64,000 bases of DNA from Brevundimonas sp. UBA7506. GTDB lineage: Bacteria > Pseudomonadota > Alphaproteobacteria > Caulobacterales > Caulobacteraceae. Made by a program: the position numbers and the translations under genes. Below are positions 40,175 to 49,166 of this stretch, one piece after another. Positions within the stretch are counted from its first letter, which is position 1. Each line of letters opens with the position of its first letter. The stretch covers positions 47,203-111,202 of the forward strand of contig NZ_DLNQ01000005.1 in NCBI RefSeq assembly GCF_002479495.1. Reading direction: 5' to 3'. A model generated the notes under the pieces. It saw only the letters and a list, made by a program, of their open reading frames with translations. It was not told the origin of the DNA and did not search any database.

Positions 40175-40281
40175 CCGCTCATCCCCGCGGAGGCGGGGAC
40201 CCAGGTTTGAGCCGCGCACTGGCGGTCAGCATTCTGGATGTCTTCAAAGCACTGGGTCCCCGCCTCCGCGGGGATGAGCGG
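40175..40281. repeat. Perfect 30-bp inverted repeat between the two metH genes (family B)
   Basis: The left arm at 40175-40204 begins CCGCTCATCCCC and ends GGGGACCCAG; the right arm at 40252-40281 is its exact reverse complement across 30 bp, with a 47-bp centre. Each arm also contains a small palindrome, CCCCGC-GGAG-GCGGGG. Folded RNA would be a very stable stem between the two cistrons and could tune expression or stability of the downstream half. Confidence 0.9.
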
Positions 40282-40292
40282 GTGGGGACGCA

Positions 40293-41387
40293 TCACGCCA
40301 CCAGCTCGAACGGCTCAAGTCCCGCCAGCCGCATGGCCACAGGGCGCTCGGGGATTTCGCGCGGTTTCAGCGGCGCGACCTCTTCGGCGACGTGGCGGAT
40401 GTGGTCGGGGGTGGTGCCGCAGCAGCCGCCGACGATGTTGACCAGGCCCGAGGCGGCCCATTCCTCGATGAAGTGGGCGGTTTCGTGCGGCTGCTCGTCG
40501 TACTGGCCCATGGCGTTGGGCAGGCCGGCGTTGGGATAGGCGGCGACCAGGGTGTCGGCCACGCGGCTCAGTTCGGCGATGAAGGGGCGCATCAGGTCGG
40601 CGCCGAGGGCGCAGTTGAAGCCCACGGCGAACGGCTTGGCGTGGCGCACGGAGTTCCAGAAGGCCTCGGCGGTCTGACCGCTCAGAGTCCGGCCCGAACG
40701 GTCGGTGATGGTGCCGGAAATCCAGATGGGCAGGGCGGGCAGGCCCTCGTCCTCAAGGTCCTTGATGGCCTTGATGCAGGCCTTGCAGTTCAGCGTGTCG
40801 GTGATGGTTTCGATCAGATAGAGGTCGATGCCGCCCTCGTTCAGGGCCTTCACCTGATGGCGATAGGCGTCATAGACCTGATCGAAGGTCACGCTGCGCG
40901 CGCCGGGATCGTTCACGTCCGACGACATCGACAGCATCTTGGTCAGCGGACCGATGGAGCCGGCGGCGAAGCGCGGCTTGTGCGGCTCTTTCGCCGTCCA
41001 GCGGTCGGCGGCGGCGCGGGCCAGTCTGGCGCCTTCCAGATTGATGTCCCAGACGGCCTGGGCGTCCAGATGATAGTCGTCCTGGGCCAGCACGGTGCCG
41101 GAGAAGGTGTTGGTTTCGCTGATATCCGCGCCCGCGCCGTAATACTGATCGTGCAGGTCGGAGATGATGTCCGGGCGGGTGATGCAGAGGATGTCGTTAT
41201 TCCCCTTCATCTGATGCTTTTCGTCATAGCCATTGGCCGCCACGAAACGGTCGCCGCGGAAGTCGGCTTCCTCCAGCCCGCGCCGCTGGATCATGACGCC
41301 CCACGACCCGTCGAGGACCAGGATGCGTTCCTTGGCCGCCGCGTGCAGGGCTGCGATCCGTTCGGGACGGGTAAGGGGGGAGGTCAT
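40293..41387 (-). CDS. metH: Methionine synthase, homocysteine-binding half
   Basis: A 364-residue Zn-dependent homocysteine methyltransferase domain, module 1 of MetH as a separate protein. The N-terminus [13 protein letters not shown], the region [16 protein letters not shown], and the zinc cysteines in [12 protein letters not shown] and [12 protein letters not shown] are intact. It receives the methyl group from the cobalamin on the partner encoded downstream. Its ATG directly follows the metF stop with no gap. The 127 bp to the second metH gene hold a 30-bp inverted repeat. Confidence 0.95.
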   Translation of the reverse strand: MTSPLTRPERIAALHAAAKERILVLDGSWGVMIQRRGLEEADFRGDRFVAANGYDEKHQMKGNNDILCITRPDIISDLHDQYYGAGADISETNTFSGTVLAQDDYHLDAQAVWDINLEGARLARAAADRWTAKEPHKPRFAAGSIGPLTKMLSMSSDVNDPGARSVTFDQVYDAYRHQVKALNEGGIDLYLIETITDTLNCKACIKAIKDLEDEGLPALPIWISGTITDRSGRTLSGQTAEAFWNSVRHAKPFAVGFNCALGADLMRPFIAELSRVADTLVAAYPNAGLPNAMGQYDEQPHETAHFIEEWAASGLVNIVGGCCGTTPDHIRHVAEEVAPLKPREIPERPVAMRLAGLEPFELVA

Positions 41388-42347
41388 TTACGCAACAGCC
41401 TTGGTTTCACGCACGCCCAGCACCCGGCAGATCGCATAGACCAGCTCGGCGCGGTTCAGGGTGTAGAAGTGGAAGTCCGAGAAGCCCTCTTCCTGCAGTC
41501 GCGCGCAGGTCTCGGCGGCGATGGAGGCGGCCAGCAGCTTGCGGGTCTCGGGGTCGTCGTCCAGCCCGTCGAAGTGGGCGGCCAGCCAGTCAGGGATGGA
41601 GGCTCCGCAGGCCGCGCTCATCCGGCTGAGGCCCTTGAAGTTGGACACCGGCATGATGCCGGGGATCAGGGGGATGGTCACGCCCGCCGCCCGCACGCGG
41701 TCGCGAAAGCGCAGGAAGGCCTCGATGTCGAAGAAGAACTGGGTCACGGCGCGCGTGGCGCCTGCGTCGATCTTGGCTTTCAGGACATCGATGTCGTGGT
41801 CGATCGACGGGCTTTCCGGGTGCTTCTCTGGATAGGCGCCGACGGTAATGTCGAAGCCGCCGACGCGGCTGATGGCCCGGGACAGTTCTGTGGCGTTGGC
41901 GTAGCCGTCGGCGCGAGGGGCATAGGCGCCGCCGATGCCCCCAGAATTATCATGTCCGCCCGGTGGATCGCCGCGCAGGGCCACGATGTGATCGACGCCG
42001 ATGGTCTTGTAGCCCTCGATGACCTCATCGACCTCGTCCCGGCTGGCCTCGACACAGGTCAGGTGGGCGGCGGGACGCAGGGTGGTCTCGCTGATGATGC
42101 GCTGGACCGTGCGGTGGGTGCGCTCCCGCGTTGAGCCGCCCGCGCCATAGGTGACCGAGACGAAGGCGGGGTTCAGCGGCTCCAGCCGGCGGATGGCGGA
42201 CCACAGATTGGCCTCGGCCTCGTCCGACTTGGGCGGGAAGAACTCGAAGGAGACGTTGACGGCGTTGTGGTTCGAGCCGGCGCGCGCGACCGGGCCCAGC
42301 GGCGACAGCAACAGGGCGCGGGCTTCGGCGAGAGAGGAGGGAGCCAT
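41388..42347 (-). CDS. metF: Methylenetetrahydrofolate reductase
   Basis: MetF reduces 5,10-methylene-THF to 5-methyl-THF with FAD, supplying the methyl donor for MetH. The 319-residue sequence shows VSFEFFPPKSDEAEANLW, VSVTYGAGGSTRERTHRT, HLTCVEASRDE, VDHIVALRGDPP, VGAYPEKHPE, TQFFFDIEAFLRF and the C-terminal FHFYTLNRAELVYAICRVLGV. Its ATG overlaps the previous stop by one base (TGATG), and its TAA abuts the next gene, so the operon is tightly coupled. Confidence 0.97.
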   Translation of the reverse strand: MAPSSLAEARALLLSPLGPVARAGSNHNAVNVSFEFFPPKSDEAEANLWSAIRRLEPLNPAFVSVTYGAGGSTRERTHRTVQRIISETTLRPAAHLTCVEASRDEVDEVIEGYKTIGVDHIVALRGDPPGGHDNSGGIGGAYAPRADGYANATELSRAISRVGGFDITVGAYPEKHPESPSIDHDIDVLKAKIDAGATRAVTQFFFDIEAFLRFRDRVRAAGVTIPLIPGIMPVSNFKGLSRMSAACGASIPDWLAAHFDGLDDDPETRKLLAASIAAETCARLQEEGFSDFHFYTLNRAELVYAICRVLGVRETKAVA

Positions 42348-43309
42348 CAGGCGGTCTTTCGAGCAGGGACATCGGCGCGCTCGCCGGTCCAGATGTGAAC
42401 GGTCAGGCCCTCGGTGTCGGGCGGCAGGGCGACCGGGGCGTCGGCGGTCAGGCCCGCGTCGGCCAGCCAGCCCTGGATTTCCTCGTCGGCGAAGCCCAGG
42501 CGGCGATGCTGGTGCGCCTCACGCAACTGCTCCAGCTGGTGCGGGGCGAAGTCGACGATCAGCAGCTTGCCGCCGGGCATGACCAGACGCGCGGCCTCGG
42601 CCACGGCGGCGGCGGGGTCGGCCAGGTAGTGCAGAACCTGATGCACGATCACCAGATCGGCGCTGCCGAGCGGCAGGCGGGTCGAGAAGATGTCGCCGTG
42701 GCGCAGCTCGACCTTGTCCAGCCCGGCCTTGGCGACATTGGCGCGGGCGATGTTGAGCATGTTCTGGCTGAGGTCGAGCCCGACTGACATCTTCGCCTTC
42801 TTGCCGAACAGGGTCAGCATCCGACCCGAGCCGGTGCCCAGATCGACGACGCGCTCGAACGGGCCGGGACCCGCCGCCTGCTCGACGGCGGTTTCGACCG
42901 CGCTTTCGCAAACATAGAGGCTGCGCATCTGGTCCCACTGGGGTGCGACCTGTTCGAAATAGCGGGCGGCGTCGATGGCGCGCTCCTTGCGCACCTCGTC
43001 CAGGCGGCGATGGTCGGCCTCGCCCTCGGCGTCATCCAGCAGGTCCAGCACCGTGTCGATCAGCCGCCGCGACAGGGCGTCGTGCGACAGGCGGTAGAAG
43101 ACCCGCGCTCCGTCGGGGAATCGCTCGATCAGCCCGGCGTCGGCCATCAGCTTCAGGTGACGCGACACGCGCGGCTGGCTCTGGTCCAGAACCCGCGACA
43201 GCTCCATGACCGACAACTCCTCGGCGGCCAGCAGCGACAGCACGCGTAAACGGGTCGGTTCGCCCGCGGCGCGCAGGGCCTCGACAGTCTGGTCAGCAGT
43301 CAGTGTCAT
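42347..43309 (-). CDS. ArsR-type regulator fused to a SAM-dependent methyltransferase
   Basis: A 320-residue fusion. Residues 1-95 are an ArsR winged helix (EALRAAGEPTRLRVLSLLAAEELSVMELSRVLDQSQPRVSRHLKLMADAGLIERF), without a clear metal-binding ELCVC motif. Residues 145-310 are a class I methyltransferase (VVDLGTGSGRMLTLFG, DLVIVHQVLHYLADP, GGKLLIVDFAPH). It leads the metF-metH operon and has a near-perfect 24-bp palindrome directly upstream, so it is probably an autoregulated sensor of SAM or S-adenosylhomocysteine (SahR-like role), which is inference. The start is ATG 43309. Confidence 0.9.
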   Translation of the reverse strand: MTLTADQTVEALRAAGEPTRLRVLSLLAAEELSVMELSRVLDQSQPRVSRHLKLMADAGLIERFPDGARVFYRLSHDALSRRLIDTVLDLLDDAEGEADHRRLDEVRKERAIDAARYFEQVAPQWDQMRSLYVCESAVETAVEQAAGPGPFERVVDLGTGSGRMLTLFGKKAKMSVGLDLSQNMLNIARANVAKAGLDKVELRHGDIFSTRLPLGSADLVIVHQVLHYLADPAAAVAEAARLVMPGGKLLIVDFAPHQLEQLREAHQHRRLGFADEEIQGWLADAGLTADAPVALPPDTEGLTVHIWTGERADVPARKTA

Positions 43310-43313
43310 GAGG

Positions 43314-43337
43314 TCGTATAAAGATATCCTTATACGA
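43314..43337. promoter_or_regulatory. Near-perfect 24-bp palindrome, operator candidate of the met operon
   Basis: TCGTATAA (43314-43321) and TTATACGA (43330-43337) are exact inverted copies flanking a central GATATC, with a single mismatched pair (43322/43329). The site ends 5 bp upstream of the ArsR-methyltransferase start, so a bound dimer would block transcription or translation start of the whole operon. Confidence 0.7.
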
Positions 43338-43424
43338 TTATGCAAGCAAAATCTGACCGCAAGCGGCCGGGGTGCGACGGCTAAGCCGCATGGATCATTC
43401 AGAGACCCGTGAGATCGTGCGGGC

Positions 43425-44354
43425 TCAGGTCGTGACGGGCGTCTTGAGCGGTTCGCCCGCGAAATGGGCGGTCAGGTTCTGCAACAGCAGCATCAGCATG
43501 CCCTGAACCGCCTCGGTCGTGGCTCCGGCGGTGTGAGGCGTCAGCACGGTGTTGGGCACGCTGGCCCAGCGTGCGGCGTTGGTCGGCTCGATTTCGAACA
43601 CGTCGAGAGCGGCGCCGCCCAGTCGTCCGTCGCGGAGGGCGGCGATGACGGCGTCCTCGTCCACCAGTTGACCGCGCGCGACATTGACCAGCAGACCGGA
43701 GGGCCCGAGCGCCTCGATCACCTCGGCCGAGATCAGGCCGCGATTGGTTTCATCCGCGCGACAGGCGACGACGAGGACGTCCGAGGCGCGGGCCAGGGCG
43801 AGTAGACTATCGGCGCGGGGCCAGGCGGCGTCCTTCGCGCGGGGCGCCCACCACTGGACGGTCATCCGCATGACCTCGGCGCGACGGGCCACAGCCTCGC
43901 CGATGGCCCCCAAGCCTACAATGCCCAAGGTCTGACCGCCCATCGACGGGGTGATGGTCTTGGACGCCGAGGTCCAGCCGCCCGCGCGGACCTGGCGGTC
44001 GCCCTCGGCGATCTGACGGCGCGCGGCCAGGATCAGGCCGAGGGCATGGTCGGCGACGTCTTCGTGATTGATGGCCGGTGCGTGGGTGACCGGCAGGCCG
44101 CGCGCGCGGCACCAGTCCACGTCGATGCCGTCATAGCCCGAGGTGAAGCAGGCGATCAGCGACAGGTTGGGCAGGCGCTCGATCAGGGTCTTGTCCAGCT
44201 CGAACTCGCCCGCCACGACCAGGACGCGCACGTCGGCGGCGGCCTCGACCGGCGGGCCTTCCCAGAAGCGATAGACGTCGTAGGCGCTTTCGAGAAAGGC
44301 GCTGAGCGGTCCTAGGTGCCGCTGCATGATCAGGATGGCGGGGCGCTGGGTCAT
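43425..44354 (-). CDS. D-2-hydroxyacid dehydrogenase (hydroxypyruvate/glyoxylate reductase-like)
   Basis: A 309-residue NAD(P)-dependent dehydrogenase. TLGIVGLGAIGEAVARRA is the dinucleotide motif; the catalytic Arg is in LLVNVARGQLVDE, Glu in DVFEIEP and His in LTPHTAGAT. The pattern resembles plant-type HPR2 and bacterial glyoxylate/hydroxypyruvate reductases. The residue after the second Rossmann strand is Trp-Ala-Pro-Arg (WWAPRAK), where Arg suggests NADPH preference. It is a single gene with the stop at 43425. Confidence 0.9.
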   Translation of the reverse strand: MTQRPAILIMQRHLGPLSAFLESAYDVYRFWEGPPVEAAADVRVLVVAGEFELDKTLIERLPNLSLIACFTSGYDGIDVDWCRARGLPVTHAPAINHEDVADHALGLILAARRQIAEGDRQVRAGGWTSASKTITPSMGGQTLGIVGLGAIGEAVARRAEVMRMTVQWWAPRAKDAAWPRADSLLALARASDVLVVACRADETNRGLISAEVIEALGPSGLLVNVARGQLVDEDAVIAALRDGRLGGAALDVFEIEPTNAARWASVPNTVLTPHTAGATTEAVQGMLMLLLQNLTAHFAGEPLKTPVTT

Positions 44355-44393
44355 GGCGGCAGACTAACCCGGTTCCGCCACTTCGCCAGCGGC

Positions 44394-44433
44394 CAAAGAA
44401 AAACGGCCCCCCGAGCGGATCGGAGGGCCGTTT
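44394..44433 (-). terminator. Rho-independent terminator downstream of ettA
   Basis: AAACGGCCC (44401-44409) pairs with GGGCCGTTT (44425-44433). Read on the minus strand the stem is followed by TTTCTTT (plus-strand A-rich 44394-44401), so it ends the ettA transcript. Confidence 0.85.
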
Positions 44434-44452
44434 CATCTAGCTTAGCGCTGGA

Positions 44453-46120
44453 TCAGCGACCGAACTTCTGGTGCTGGATGCGCTTGGGAATGATGCTGTC
44501 CGCGCCCAGGCGGCGCATCTTGTCCTGTTCGTAGGCTTCGAAGTTGCCCTCGAACCATTCCACGTGGCCGTCGCCCTCGAAGGCGAGGATGTGGGTGGCC
44601 AGACGGTCCAGGAACCAGCGGTCGTGGGAGATGACCACGGCGCAGCCGGCGAACTCTTCCAGAGCCTCTTCGAGGTTCTGCAGGGTCTCGATGTCCAGGT
44701 CGTTGGTCGGTTCGTCGAGCAGGATCAGGTTGCCGCCGGCGGCCAGGGTCTTGGCCAGGTGCACGCGATTCCGTTCACCCCCAGAGAGCTGCCCCACCTT
44801 CTTCTGCTGGTCGCCGCCCTTGAAGTTGAAGCTGCCGACATAGGCGCGGCTGTTAATTTCGCGCTTGCCGACCAGCATGATGTCGGTGCCGCCCGAGATG
44901 GCCTGCCAGATGGTGTCGTCCGGCTTCAGGTCGTCGCGCGACTGGTCGACATAGGCCAGCTTGACGGTTTCGCCGACCTTGATCGTGCCGCCGTCGGGCG
45001 TTTCCTGGCCGGTGATCAGCTTGAACATGGTCGACTTGCCGGCGCCGTTGGGGCCGATGACGCCGACGATACCGTTGGGCGGCAGCTTGAAGGTCAGGTT
45101 GTCGAACAGGGTCTTGTCGCCATAGGACTTCTTCAGGCCCTCGACCTCCAGCACCACATTGCCGAGGCGCGGGCCAGGCGGGATCTGGATGACGGCGAAG
45201 GACTGGGCCTGACGGCTGTTTTCCTGCTCCGAGACCATCTTCTCATAGGCGGCCAGACGGGCTTTGGACTTGGCCTGACGGGCCTTGGCGCCCGAGCGGA
45301 CCCATTCGAGTTCGCGGGTGAGGGCGCGCTGGCGGGCTTCCGATTCCGACTGCTCCTGCACGACGCGCTTCTGCTTGGCTTCCAGCCACGAGGAGTAGTT
45401 GCCCTCGTGCGGGTGGCCCTTGCCGCGGTCCAGTTCCAGCGTCCACTTCGTGACCTGATCCAGGAAGTAGCGGTCGTGGGTGACCAGGATGACGCAGCCC
45501 GGGAAGTTTTCCAGGTGGTGCTGCAGCCAGGCGACGGATTCGGCGTCCAGGTGGTTGGTCGGTTCGTCCATCAGCAGCATGTCGGGCTTGCTGAGCAGCA
45601 GGCGGGCCAGGGCCACGCGGCGCTTTTCACCGCCCGAAAGGTTGGTGACTTCCCAGTCGTCCGGCGGGCAGCGCAGGGCGCCCATGGCCTGGTCGATGCG
45701 GCTGTCGATGTCCCAGACGTCGCCGGCGTCGATCTTTTCCTGGAGGGCGGTCATCTCCTCCATCAGTTCGTCGGTGTAGTTTTCGCCCAGCTCGTTGGCG
45801 ACTTCGTTGAAGCGGTTGACCCACTGCTTCTCTTCACACCAGGCCTCGACGTTCTGGCGCACGTTGAGCGCCGGATCGAGGTGGGGTTCCTGCTCCAGAT
45901 AGCCGCGCTTGACGCCATCGGCGGCGCGGGCTTCGCCCTGGAACTCGTTGTCCAGGCCGGCCATGATCTTCAGCAGGGTGGACTTACCCGAGCCGTTGAC
46001 CCCGACGACGCCGATCTTGGCGTCGTTGTAGAAGCTCAGCCAGATGTTCTCGAAGATCTTCTTGCCGCCGGGGAAGGTCTTGGTCAGACCCTGCATCTGG
46101 AAAATATATTGCTGCGCCAT
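44453..46120 (-). CDS. ettA: Energy-dependent translational throttle protein EttA (ABC-F)
   Basis: A 555-residue soluble ABC-F ATPase that gates ribosome entry into elongation according to ATP/ADP. There are two ATPase domains: Walker A GVNGSGKST and GPNGAGKST, signatures NLSGGEKRR and QLSGGERNR, and Walker B LLMDEPTNHLDAE and ILLDEPTNDLD. The linker SEARQRALTRELEWVRSGAKARQAKSKAR is the P-site tRNA interaction motif region, and the arm insert in the first domain (EKIDAGDVWDIDSRIDQAM) is EttA-like. The start is ATG 46120 (MAQQYIFQMQGLTK), and a clear terminator follows. Confidence 0.95.
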   Translation of the reverse strand: MAQQYIFQMQGLTKTFPGGKKIFENIWLSFYNDAKIGVVGVNGSGKSTLLKIMAGLDNEFQGEARAADGVKRGYLEQEPHLDPALNVRQNVEAWCEEKQWVNRFNEVANELGENYTDELMEEMTALQEKIDAGDVWDIDSRIDQAMGALRCPPDDWEVTNLSGGEKRRVALARLLLSKPDMLLMDEPTNHLDAESVAWLQHHLENFPGCVILVTHDRYFLDQVTKWTLELDRGKGHPHEGNYSSWLEAKQKRVVQEQSESEARQRALTRELEWVRSGAKARQAKSKARLAAYEKMVSEQENSRQAQSFAVIQIPPGPRLGNVVLEVEGLKKSYGDKTLFDNLTFKLPPNGIVGVIGPNGAGKSTMFKLITGQETPDGGTIKVGETVKLAYVDQSRDDLKPDDTIWQAISGGTDIMLVGKREINSRAYVGSFNFKGGDQQKKVGQLSGGERNRVHLAKTLAAGGNLILLDEPTNDLDIETLQNLEEALEEFAGCAVVISHDRWFLDRLATHILAFEGDGHVEWFEGNFEAYEQDKMRRLGADSIIPKRIQHQKFGR

Positions 46121-46298
46121 GAGGTGCGGTTTCGCCCTGTCGTCTGATCTGATGGGGAGGTTGGCGCGGGATGTAGCCGTCGCGGACCCTTTGGGCAAAT
46201 CTCTAGACGTAACGCGGGGCGGTTTGAAGGCGGTGCATCCGTTCCGGCCCGTGGCGGCCTCTACCCGTCAGCCCGCAGGGGGCGGGGGAGCGACGTTC

Positions 46299-47810
46299 AT
46301 GAAGCCATGGTCGATGGGGGCGCTGCTGGCGACGGCGCTGGCCTGCACAGCTGGCGGCGAGGCAGGGGCGCAGGACCGCGCGACCTTCGGCGCGGCGATG
46401 GACGCCTTTGCGCGCCGGGCGATGCAGCGGGTCGAGGCGGCGCCCGGTTTGGCGCTGGCCGTGGTGGACGAGGGCGGGCTGGTCCACGCGGCAGGGTACG
46501 GCGTGGCGGACGTGGCGACGGGGGCGCCGGTGACGACGGACACGCGATTCTACGTCGCCTCGGCCACCAAGTCCTTCACGGCCCTGTCGTTCGCGGCCAT
46601 GGCGCAGCGAGGCGAGGTGGATCTGGACGCGCCCCTGGCCGACTGGGCGCCGCCGTCCGGCGTGCCGGCCGACATCGCCGCGCGGATCACCCTGACCGAC
46701 CTGCTCAGCCACCGCTCGGGCGTGGACAACGACCCTATCGCCTTTCGGGTCGCCTATTCCGGTGATTGGACGCCCGAGGTTCTGTGGCGGCTGACGGCGG
46801 AGACGCGACCGCGCGACACCTCTTATGGCCAGTTCGCCTACGCCAATGCGGGCTACAACCTGGCCACCGTGCTGGCGGAGCGCCGCTGGGGCCGCGACTG
46901 GCGCGCCATGGTCGAGGATGAGGTGCTGACGCCGCTGGGCATGACGGCCACGACCGCCCGTATTGATGAAGCGCGCGCGTCGGGCGCGGTGGTCGCCGCC
47001 GGGCATTTCGGCCGTATCCCCGGCCAGCCCGAGCGGTCGCCGCTGCAGAAGACCGACGCCACCATGCAGTCGGCGGGCGGGCTGATCTCGACCGCGAGCG
47101 ACATAGCCCTGTGGCTGGAGGCCCAGATCAACGATGGCCGTGTCGGCGGGCGCCGGGTCTTTCCGGCGGGGCTGGTCGCCTCGACCCATGCGTCGCGGGT
47201 GGCGCAGGACGCGACCTTCGGCCCCTATATCCGCACCGGCTATGGCCTGGGCTGGCAGGTCGGGCGCTATGGCGACGACGTGCTGATCCATCACTTCGGC
47301 AACTTCTCGGGCTCGCGCGCCCATGTCTCCTTCATGCCCGGGCGTCGTCTGGGCGTGGCGGTCATGGTCAACGAAGACGCCTTCGCCGGCGACCTGGCCG
47401 ATGTGGTCGCCAACTACGCCTATGACTGGTTCGCAGGATTGCCCGACATTGAAGCCGTCTATGGCGCCAGGCTGGATGCCCTGATTGTCGAACGCGACCG
47501 TCGCCGCGCGGGCATTGCAGGCGCGGTGGAGGCACGGGCCAAGCGGCCCCGCACCCTGTCGCTGGCCAACGCATCCTATGTCGGCGACTACGTCAACCTG
47601 GCCTACGGAACCCTGACGATCCGCGAGGCGGGCGAGCATCTGTCCGTCGCCATCGGCGTGCAGCAGGACCTGGCCGACTACCTGACCGAGCCGGAGGGAC
47701 TGCGTGTCGAACTGACCCCGTTCCGGGGCGAGGGCGTCGTGTTCAAACTGGACGCCGATGGTCGCCCGAGCGCGCTGGTCTATCAGGACGCCGTCTTCGT
47801 GCGAAACTAG
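46299..47810 (+). CDS. Exported serine beta-lactamase-family hydrolase
   Basis: A 503-residue periplasmic enzyme with a signal peptide (MKPWSMGALLATALACTAGGEAGAQD). The class C/esterase EstB-type motifs are SATKS (SxxK, nucleophile Ser) and YANAGYN (YxN). The C-terminal domain from about residue 400 (ASYVGDYVNLAYGTLTIREAG) resembles the DUF3471 beta domain. It probably acts as a D-aminopeptidase or esterase rather than a resistance enzyme. GGGGAG at 46285-46290 supports ATG 46299. Its stop overlaps the convergent esterase gene. Confidence 0.88.
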   Translation: MKPWSMGALLATALACTAGGEAGAQDRATFGAAMDAFARRAMQRVEAAPGLALAVVDEGGLVHAAGYGVADVATGAPVTTDTRFYVASATKSFTALSFAAMAQRGEVDLDAPLADWAPPSGVPADIAARITLTDLLSHRSGVDNDPIAFRVAYSGDWTPEVLWRLTAETRPRDTSYGQFAYANAGYNLATVLAERRWGRDWRAMVEDEVLTPLGMTATTARIDEARASGAVVAAGHFGRIPGQPERSPLQKTDATMQSAGGLISTASDIALWLEAQINDGRVGGRRVFPAGLVASTHASRVAQDATFGPYIRTGYGLGWQVGRYGDDVLIHHFGNFSGSRAHVSFMPGRRLGVAVMVNEDAFAGDLADVVANYAYDWFAGLPDIEAVYGARLDALIVERDRRRAGIAGAVEARAKRPRTLSLANASYVGDYVNLAYGTLTIREAGEHLSVAIGVQQDLADYLTEPEGLRVELTPFRGEGVVFKLDADGRPSALVYQDAVFVRN

Positions 47811-48760
47811 GGCTTGGCGGGCAGGACGGCCATCAGGGCGCGGGTGAAGCCGACCGGTGCGACGGTCAGATGGTCCTCGTTTTCCAGCACCGTCGACTGG
47901 ATGCTCAGGCCCGGATAGGCGCGGGATTTAAGCGTCCGCTCCATCGCGCGCATGTCGCCGACCATGTCCGTCTCGTTGTCGTGCCGGGCGGTGGGGCCGG
48001 GGCCTTCGAAGGCTCCGACATACATGAAGACCTCGGCGGGCAGGTCGCGGTGGGTGCGCGCGTAGTCCGCCTCGACCTTCATCATATGGCGCTTGTCGTA
48101 CCAGAAGGAGGGGCTGCCCAGAACGTAGCCGCTGAACAGCGTCGGGTCGGTGAACATGATCTGGGCGCCCAGCAGTCCGCCGTAGGAATGGCCCAGCAGG
48201 ACGCGGCGCGTCGGATCGGTGCGGAACTTCTGATCCACGAAGGGCAGGGCCTGGGTCTTCAGATAGGTCTGATAGGCCGCGCCGCCGCCGTGGACCGCGT
48301 CGCGTGAACTGCGCGGGCCGTTTGGCGTGGGGGTGTAGTCGCGGCGGCGGCTGTCGGCCCCGCCGTCACCCTTGGCGTAGGACAGGCCGACCAGGATGAA
48401 CTCCTCGATCACCGGCCCCGCCAGATTCACGCGCCGCGCGATCTGGCGGATGATCGGGAAGGCGTAGTCGGCGTCGGTGACATAGAGGACCGGATAGCGG
48501 CGGTTCGGCTCGGCCTCATAGCTGGCGGGCAGGCTGACGAAGACCTCGTAGTCCCGGCCGGAGACCGGATCGGGCACCGACCAGACCTGGGTGCCCGTCA
48601 GCACATAGGGCGCGCCCTCGGCGGGGGATACGGCGGCGTCTGCGCGAGGCGAACAGCCTGCCAGGGCGATGATGGAGGCTATCATCAGCGCGAGCACAGC
48701 ATCGCCTGTGACGAATGACATACTGCGGTTCCCCAGCCCTAGCTTCACTTTGGTGGCCAT
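47807..48760 (-). CDS. Alpha/beta hydrolase, Fes/IroE-type esterase lipoprotein
   Basis: A 317-residue exported hydrolase of the esterase D family seen in siderophore esterases. RYPVLYVTDADYAFP starts the fold, the nucleophile elbow is VLLGHSYGGLLGAQ, YVLGSPSFWYDKRHM is typical of IroE/YbbA-like enzymes, and the catalytic His is in ENEDHLTVAP. The N-terminus has a lipobox (IIALAGCSP). ATG 48760 gives a basic n-region; ATG 48721 is an alternative with GGGGAA upstream. The true substrate is not known. Confidence 0.85.
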   Translation of the reverse strand: MATKVKLGLGNRSMSFVTGDAVLALMIASIIALAGCSPRADAAVSPAEGAPYVLTGTQVWSVPDPVSGRDYEVFVSLPASYEAEPNRRYPVLYVTDADYAFPIIRQIARRVNLAGPVIEEFILVGLSYAKGDGGADSRRRDYTPTPNGPRSSRDAVHGGGAAYQTYLKTQALPFVDQKFRTDPTRRVLLGHSYGGLLGAQIMFTDPTLFSGYVLGSPSFWYDKRHMMKVEADYARTHRDLPAEVFMYVGAFEGPGPTARHDNETDMVGDMRAMERTLKSRAYPGLSIQSTVLENEDHLTVAPVGFTRALMAVLPAKP

Positions 48761-48885
48761 AGCTGCGGATGAATATGGCGAAGGTGCGGCGTTATGCGTT
48801 TCGGCTTTTCAAAATTCAACTTGAAGTAGTAAGATGATTGTAGTCCCTTCGACCCGCGCGATCCTGCGCACCAGGAGGGAATATC

Positions 48886-49128
48886 GTGAAAATTTCGCGT
48901 CTTGCGGTTCTTGCCGCGCTTTCCGTGGCCGCCCTGTCCAGCGTCGCCAGCGCCCAGCAACGGCCGTGGCCAGGCCCGGTTGAGCAAGGCCACGTGTCGT
49001 ACCATTACAATCAGGAGTTGGAGCCGCGGGTTCTTGTCGCCGTGTCGGGTCAGAACTGTGACGGCAGTTTTTACCATGACCCTCTGATCATGGGGCAGCA
49101 CATCGAGACCTTCTATTTCGATTGCTGA
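48886..49128 (+). CDS. Small secreted hypothetical protein
   Basis: An 80-residue protein with a clear signal peptide (ISRLAVLAALSVAALSSVASAQQ) and a short mature part with two cysteines (GQNCDGSF and the final FDC) that may pair. GTG 48886 follows AGGAGGG at 48873-48879. No family is recognised. Confidence 0.65.
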   Translation: MKISRLAVLAALSVAALSSVASAQQRPWPGPVEQGHVSYHYNQELEPRVLVAVSGQNCDGSFYHDPLIMGQHIETFYFDC

Positions 49129-49166
49129 TGCCGGGCTGGGCGCTCGCACCGTGTGGTGCGGGCGCT

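Noticed and set aside
43310..43424. SAM or SAH riboswitch before the met operon
   Set aside because: The 5' region before the first gene is short and shows a DNA palindrome, with no recognisable aptamer core.
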